Positions 14,410-17,577 of a stretch of 17,577 nt of DNA are shown piece by piece; the stretch's first letter is position 1, and every line of letters begins with the position of its first letter. Below the pieces are notes generated by a model. It was not told the origin of the DNA. It saw only the letters and a program-made list of their open reading frames with translations, and made no database searches. Location: positions 1-17,577 of the forward strand of contig JBFLYA010000071.1 in NCBI GenBank assembly GCA_040757115.1, read 5' to 3'. Position numbers and translations under genes: made by a program. The DNA is from a bacterium. GTDB taxonomy: Bacteria; UBA9089; CG2-30-40-21; SBAY01.

Positions 14410-15333
14410 TTAAAATGAATTTAGTAGTTTTTCTAATTGTTTTGAAATTACGAGGGAATTTTCCAAATTGATTCTGGCTAACCGTTTTGCCTCAGCAATT
14501 AGTTTTTTTTGCACATCCTCAATTCTCTTCGCATCTTCTAATGGCTTGGGAGATGAGTCTATAGCAATCACTCTCTGTAAATTGTCTCTTATTTGCCTAA
14601 TATTTGCATAGTGATAAGATAAATTAAATACTAATTGGCTATTACCCAATAGTCCTAACCAGCCTATGTTTATCATTGAGTCCCAAGAATCGGTTATAAA
14701 ATAACAAAAATCACCCTGATATTTACTTTCAGGTAATTGAGAAAATTTAGCAAGAAAATCATCATCCCATTTTATCTCATTAATAATACTTTGAATTAGT
14801 TCTCTTTTTCGTTTCTTATCTTCGTCAGTACTAAAAAGATATGATGATTTGGTATAGGTTAGAATCTCTTGACTCGTTTTAATCTGATTCCCTAATGATT
14901 CAACTTGCTTCTTCTCCTGGTTTAACATTTCAGATAATATCTCTACTTGATGACGGATATTTTTAAGAGTTTTCTCAGTATTGGTAGCAATAGAATCTGC
15001 TCTAACGAGTTGGGTATAGGACAGATCATTATTCTTTTTCATTTGTAATTGTTGTTGTTGAAATAATTGTGTTTGTGTACCCATTTCATTAAATAACTTG
15101 GCGACATTCTCAGCATTTTTCTGAGATTCACGACGAGTATCATTAAGTGCCACAATAGCAACAAAACAGGCAACGGTAGTCATAAAGCAGGAAATGATAG
15201 TCATAAAATTCATAATATTAGAGAATGTAAAAGTTCCTTTCTCTCTCTTCCTATCAGTAACATACCATATAAGTAAGATTATTCCATATAAACTGAGTCC
15301 CCCTAAAAACCAACCTATCATTAAGCCTAACAT
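14410..15333 (-). CDS. Membrane-anchored coiled-coil protein, first gene of the island operon
   Basis: I do not recognise a family. Two transmembrane helices (about residues 4-25 and 41-64) are followed by a long coiled coil (about 66-165, rich in Gln, Lys, Glu and Asn, e.g. KLFNEMGTQTQLFQQQQLQ) and a mostly helical C-terminal domain (175-307) with an aromatic patch (FCYFITDSWDSM, then WLGLL). This layout of two helices, a coil and a helical head is common in membrane sensors or effectors of defence systems. It is the first gene after the promoter at 15394-15422, with AAGGATG about ten bases before the ATG. Role unknown; it may anchor or regulate the products of the operon. Confidence 0.6.
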   Translation of the reverse strand: MLGLMIGWFLGGLSLYGIILLIWYVTDRKREKGTFTFSNIMNFMTIISCFMTTVACFVAIVALNDTRRESQKNAENVAKLFNEMGTQTQLFQQQQLQMKKNNDLSYTQLVRADSIATNTEKTLKNIRHQVEILSEMLNQEKKQVESLGNQIKTSQEILTYTKSSYLFSTDEDKKRKRELIQSIINEIKWDDDFLAKFSQLPESKYQGDFCYFITDSWDSMINIGWLGLLGNSQLVFNLSYHYANIRQIRDNLQRVIAIDSSPKPLEDAKRIEDVQKKLIAEAKRLARINLENSLVISKQLEKLLNSF

Positions 15334-15373
15334 CTTTTCTTAACATCCTTTCTTAAGATTAAGGTTTCAATGC

Positions 15374-15385
15374 GTTCAATTGAAC
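15374..15385. promoter_or_regulatory. Perfect 12-bp palindrome at the operon start site
   Basis: GTTCAATTGAAC reads identically on both strands and spans about +2 to +13 of the transcript predicted from the promoter at 15394-15422. Such a position is typical for a repressor or control-protein site. No C-protein gene is visible nearby; the DUF4325 winged helix is the only obvious DNA-binding candidate. Confidence 0.45.
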
Positions 15386-15393
15386 TCATAAAT

Positions 15394-15422
15394 AATATAC
15401 CATATTATTCTAAATCTGTCAA
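15394..15422 (-). promoter_or_regulatory. Promoter of the defence operon
   Basis: Minus strand: TTGACA (15422-15417), a 17-base spacer and TATATT (15399-15394). The start is expected near 15387, giving a 5' leader of about 54 bases to the ATG at 15333. An A/T-rich run (15423-15452) lies upstream and could act as an UP-type element. The -35 to -10 region closely matches the promoter of the structured RNA at 8087-8115. Confidence 0.8.
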
Positions 15423-15451
15423 GTGTTTTTTTTAAATTTTTTTAAATTTTT

Positions 15452-16375
15452 TCACGAAATTTCAGGAAGGATAATACTTATTTGTGTTCCTGGGAAGAAA
15501 CTAAGTGCAGATTGTTGAGGTTTAGTAGTATCCCATTCAGGCACTATGCCCAGTTTAGCTGTTCCTGAGCGAATCATAAACTTACCACCCCATTTTTGTA
15601 CCAATTTTCTTACATTTGTTAGTCCATGCCCTCTACCTATATCATCATACCGGGATGCACCTTCAAATAAAGCAAGCCTGATTGCTTCCAAATCGGACCA
15701 ATCTTTATAACGACTACTGTACTTATGGGTAAGAGAGTCTTTTATTCCTATCCCTAAATCCATAACCGCAATCTTTACCACATACTTGCCTAACCTTTTT
15801 TCGTAAAGGTACCTTTGAATGCCCACATACCCCGCAGATTGGCTATGTTCCGGAATATTCTGACAAATTTCTGATAAAGCGACAATAAAGGAATCAATGG
15901 CTTGAGTATCATAGTTAAGATTCGTCTTTAAAATAGTTTCTGCCCTTTGTTTTACTCTGTCCACAATAGTATGAATATCATCTGTCCCTTCTATCTTTGT
16001 AATTTCAAGCAAGACATCTGAGTGTCTACTTCGCAAGAACCGATCTTCTATTTTTATAGTGGAAGTATCTATTTCAAAGACATTGCCTGCCTTCTCCAAA
16101 AAGTCCATCCGCTCAAGATACTTTAACACATCTGTTAATTGAGGCAAGATAAGTATTGGAATAATGTCTGATTCCTTCTTCAAATACCAACCGATTTCCA
16201 ATAACCCAACCATCCCATAAGGGTCGATAAACTCAGCTTTGGCTATATTGATAATGGCTCCATTTTTTATACTATCCTTCTTAGAACTTAATTGGGAAAA
16301 TAGCCTTTCAAATGTATTTTCATCTAAGGATGTTGGTGAGGATAAACTATCTGCTATGCGATCTATAATCTTCAT
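15452..16375 (-). CDS. STAS-like plus GHKL ATPase regulatory protein
   Basis: Residues 1-100 form a STAS-like domain (IKNGAIINIAKAEFIDPYG... then IPILILPQL); the antagonist-type serine is replaced, as the turn reads DPYG. Residues 135-307 form a GHKL ATPase: N-box EICQNIPEHS, G1 VMDLGIGIKDS, G2 GRGHGLTNVRKLV and the final FFPGTQISIILP strand. No kinase phospho-acceptor domain is present, so it resembles an anti-sigma-type switch kinase rather than a sensor kinase. Start: ATG 16375 six bases from AAAGGAG; an adjacent ATG at 16378 is also possible. It ends 30 bases before the operon promoter. DUF4325 proteins such as that at 7205-7798 are its likely partner. It may control the operon downstream; inference. 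Confidence 0.82.
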   Translation of the reverse strand: MKIIDRIADSLSSPTSLDENTFERLFSQLSSKKDSIKNGAIINIAKAEFIDPYGMVGLLEIGWYLKKESDIIPILILPQLTDVLKYLERMDFLEKAGNVFEIDTSTIKIEDRFLRSRHSDVLLEITKIEGTDDIHTIVDRVKQRAETILKTNLNYDTQAIDSFIVALSEICQNIPEHSQSAGYVGIQRYLYEKRLGKYVVKIAVMDLGIGIKDSLTHKYSSRYKDWSDLEAIRLALFEGASRYDDIGRGHGLTNVRKLVQKWGGKFMIRSGTAKLGIVPEWDTTKPQQSALSFFPGTQISIILPEIS

Positions 16376-16457
16376 CATCAGCTCCTTTCAATCCCACCTC
16401 ATAGGGGTAGCATTTACTGCTTCACAACATGAAGCCATAGATAATGTTCTCTAACTC

Positions 16458-16685
16458 CAGACTTCTCCAAAGTTGAGGTGTCGTTCGCTATAAGATATGG
16501 CATTTCAATTAGTTACGAGAATGTCGTTAAATTGGACATTTGCAAATTTCTTGACTCTGTAACATATTGAATTTAAAAGAGAGATTTTTTGCAATGATTT
16601 TGGCTAAAAATTCAACGTGTTTAAAATCAAGAAGTTATCGCTAAAGCTAATGTCCAAAAATTTGGAGTCAGGTTGGAGAAGTCTG
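16458..16685. mobile_element. Palindromic element with CAGACTTCTCCAA ends
   Basis: CAGACTTCTCCAA (16458-16470) and TTGGAGAAGTCTG (16673-16685) are exact inverted copies. A second, nested pair is TTGGACATT (16532-16540) with AATGTCCAA (16649-16657). Weaker similarity continues outside the 13-bp arms (ATAATG on both sides). There is no gene inside. It lies where the permease fragment breaks off, so it may have taken part in the truncation. No target duplication was found. It differs from both other element families in this window. Confidence 0.55.
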
Positions 16686-16798
16686 AACTCATTATAATTT
16701 TTCGATAAGAGTGACTGGACTCTCTGGTTTGATAAAGGTATAAAGTATGCTAAAACAAACATACAGAGCATTAAAATAAGTTTATATACTTCTTTCAT
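16604..16798 (-). pseudogene. Permease 5' fragment running into a palindromic element
   Basis: The first 29 residues (MKEVYKLILMLCMFVLAYF, then IPLSNQRVQS) look like the start of a YraQ/DUF318-type permease, which usually continues with a second helix of about AREHVLLCL type; recognition is from memory. After S29 (16712) the sequence changes to low-complexity residues encoded by the palindromic element at 16458-16685, and the remaining 280 or so residues of a permease are missing. The start is real: AGGAG six bases before the ATG. The remnant follows the MinD fragment directly. Confidence 0.6.
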
Positions 16799-16810
16799 GA
16801 TTTTCTCCTG

Positions 16811-16898
16811 CCTTGTTTTTAGCTAAAGCACCAAAAGAAGCGGTAATAATAGTCTTACCCGTGCCTCCTTTACCGCTGATAACAACAAGCTCTTTCAT
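16811..16898 (-). pseudogene. Duplicated 5' end of the ferredoxin-MinD ATPase
   Basis: Bases 16811-16897 match 6827-6913 at 84 of 87 positions, in the same orientation. They encode MKELVVISGKGGTGKT and ITAS, FGALAKNK, then break off at the ribosome site of the permease remnant. This copy starts with ATG where the intact gene has TTG. The Walker A motif is present, but all Fe-S cysteines and the rest of the ATPase are gone. The ATG overlaps the stop of the preceding remnant (TAATG), the usual coupling in such clusters, so this was once a full operon member. Confidence 0.88.
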
Positions 16899-17056
16899 TA
16901 GTTTGTTCCTTTACCTTTTCTTCCGCATATAACCACAAAACCACCCTGACCGTATCCCTGCCGATGGGGTTCTACTTCCTTTAAAATCTTCGGCAAAGAA
17001 AAGATGGTCTGGCTGGTTGTTATCTCCTTAAAATCGTTCACCTTCAGCAACTCTAT
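16898..17056 (-). pseudogene. 3' end of an unidentified gene
   Basis: An open frame of about 52 codons without a start ends TAA at 16898. The sequence includes KVNDFKEITTSQTIFSLP, KILKEVEPHRQG and YGQGGFVVICGRKGKGTN. It looks like the conserved C-terminus of a cytosolic enzyme, perhaps a small methyltransferase-type Rossmann protein, but I cannot name it. It is joined at about 17053-17056 to the 5' fragment of an ABC ATPase. Confidence 0.5.
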
Positions 17057-17103
17057 TTACCAAATACTTTTGTTAAGGATGTAACCTCAATTGCATTTGT
17101 CAT
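17053..17103 (-). pseudogene. 5' fragment of an ABC transporter ATPase
   Basis: ATG at 17103, with GGAG eight bases upstream, encodes MTNAIEVTSLTKVFGK and then TAG at the junction. The pattern [AI][IV]EV..LTK.FG is the first strand and A-loop of ABC ATPases; Walker A and everything after are lost. It follows the DsrE gene by 20 bases. Confidence 0.65.
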
Positions 17104-17123
17104 TTCACTTGCTCCGCCATAAC

Positions 17124-17444
17124 TTAAAATGTAACAACTTTATCGCTTTCTTTTATTATTTCGTACATATCTTTCATCGTAGAAATCGGACACATTTCCG
17201 ACCCTTCTTCCTCCCTTGATCTTATACACGTTCCACAGGCATAAATCTTACCGCCGGATTTCATAAATTTTTCTGCCTGCTCAATCGTATTGAATTTTTC
17301 AGTGCTTATTTTTTGATATTCAACGCCTTTTCCCATAAAAAAGCATTTAACCTCATCTTTCTGATTCAAACAAAAATTTCCATACCTTAAAGCATTCCAG
17401 CATGTTTCCGCATCATTAGTTGAAATAATCAATCCAATTTTCAC
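17124..17444 (-). CDS. DsrE/DsrF-like family protein
   Basis: A 106-residue Rossmann-like protein: MKIGLIISTNDAETCWNALR opens with the DsrE beta-alpha unit, VKCFFMGKGVEY is the second strand, and KIYACGTCIRSR carries C70 and C73, the conserved sulfur-handling cysteine region; C85 follows in SEMCPIS. DsrE-family proteins take part in sulfur relay or persulfide transfer, usually in the cytoplasm. The start is GTG at 17444 with GAGGAGG six bases upstream, and gives the expected family N-terminus. It stands before a chain of gene remnants, so its original operon partners are lost. The precise role is unknown. Confidence 0.82.
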   Translation of the reverse strand: MKIGLIISTNDAETCWNALRYGNFCLNQKDEVKCFFMGKGVEYQKISTEKFNTIEQAEKFMKSGGKIYACGTCIRSREEEGSEMCPISTMKDMYEIIKESDKVVTF

Positions 17445-17514
17445 GGTAAGCCTCCTCGTATAATATGTTTAATATAGTTATTAATTAATTTATAATTAAT
17501 ATTTAATAATATTT

Positions 17515-17531
17515 CTCTCCTCATGGGAGAG
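17515..17531. repeat. Short perfect hairpin in AT-rich DNA
   Basis: CTCTCC (17515-17520) pairs with GGAGAG (17526-17531) around a 5-base loop. It could end transcription coming from outside the window, but a clear T-run is missing. The rest of 17445-17577 is very AT-rich and probably holds the DsrE promoter, which I cannot place. Confidence 0.35.
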
Positions 17532-17577
17532 TTTATGAAATCTTTGATTGTGAACAAAAAGAAACTTGACTTTTATG

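Noticed and set aside
10400-15333. BREX or DISARM system
   Set aside because: PLD and methyltransferase genes occur in DISARM, but the helicase (DrmA) and DUF1998 (DrmB) are missing, and no PglZ, BrxC or BrxL is present for BREX.
16384-16412. CTTTCAATCCC followed by CTCATAGGGG resembles a type I/III CRISPR repeat
   Set aside because: There is only one copy, no spacers and no cas gene; it overlaps the ribosome site of the STAS-GHKL gene.

Overview
Organism: AT-rich DNA (by eye about one third G+C). An outer-membrane beta-barrel protein, Zn/Mn-type ABC import genes, a ferredoxin-MinD ATPase, a DUF59 protein and a DsrE-like protein point to a diderm, probably anaerobic bacterium. The abundant palindromic intergenic repeats (TTCACCACGAAGRRCACGAAG, AGACATNAGACTATAGAC and AAATTCCAAAT types) remind me of uncultivated candidate phyla such as Desantisbacteria or Omnitrophota, but this is only an impression. 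Almost every gene is on the minus strand, so expression runs from high to low coordinates.

Layout, in window order. 1-1911 is gene-free and made of nested palindromic repeats, including two elements with IS66-like ends. 1912-5794 is a metal-uptake locus: a promoter at 5766-5794 drives a tiny His/Cys-rich secreted protein, a His-rich outer-membrane protein, a ZnuA-like binding protein and a ZnuB-like permease. No ATPase (ZnuC) is present. Two MITE-like elements (4004-4160 and 2815-3036), each with a perfect 8-bp target duplication, sit between these genes, and a third (1314-1915) sits in the permease stop codon. 5804-6914 holds a DUF59-like gene and a MinD-family ATPase with two [4Fe-4S] motifs. 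7205-7798 is a DUF4325/STAS-like protein.

8087-16375 is a defence-type island. A consensus promoter (15394-15422) with a perfect 12-bp palindrome at its start site precedes a tight minus-strand operon: a membrane coiled-coil protein, a large NPPY DNA methyltransferase, a smaller SPPYW DNA methyltransferase, a PLD-family nuclease, a two-TM macro-domain protein, an ART-HYD1-like ADP-ribosyltransferase, a chimeric gene scrap and a DUF3800 protein. Convergent to DUF3800, on the plus strand, is a strong candidate structured RNA (about 8122-8228) with its own near-consensus promoter. A STAS-like/GHKL ATPase gene lies upstream of the operon and the DUF4325 gene lies downstream; such genes are often partners, so the island may have split them.

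16458-17103 is a graveyard of gene ends: an inverted-repeat element, the 5' end of a permease, a second copy of the 5' end of the MinD ATPase, the 3' end of an unknown gene and the 5' end of an ABC ATPase. 17124-17444 is a DsrE-family gene.

Most interesting: (1) the ADP-ribosyltransferase plus membrane macro-domain pair, organised like a writer/eraser toxin-antitoxin but unlike DarTG in its parts; (2) the DUF3800 gene with its convergent structured RNA; (3) a two-methyltransferase/PLD restriction system; (4) the chimeric scrap at 8875-9023 stitched from two genes of the same operon; (5) a family of IS66-like MITEs with common ends, unrelated cores and verifiable 8-bp duplications.
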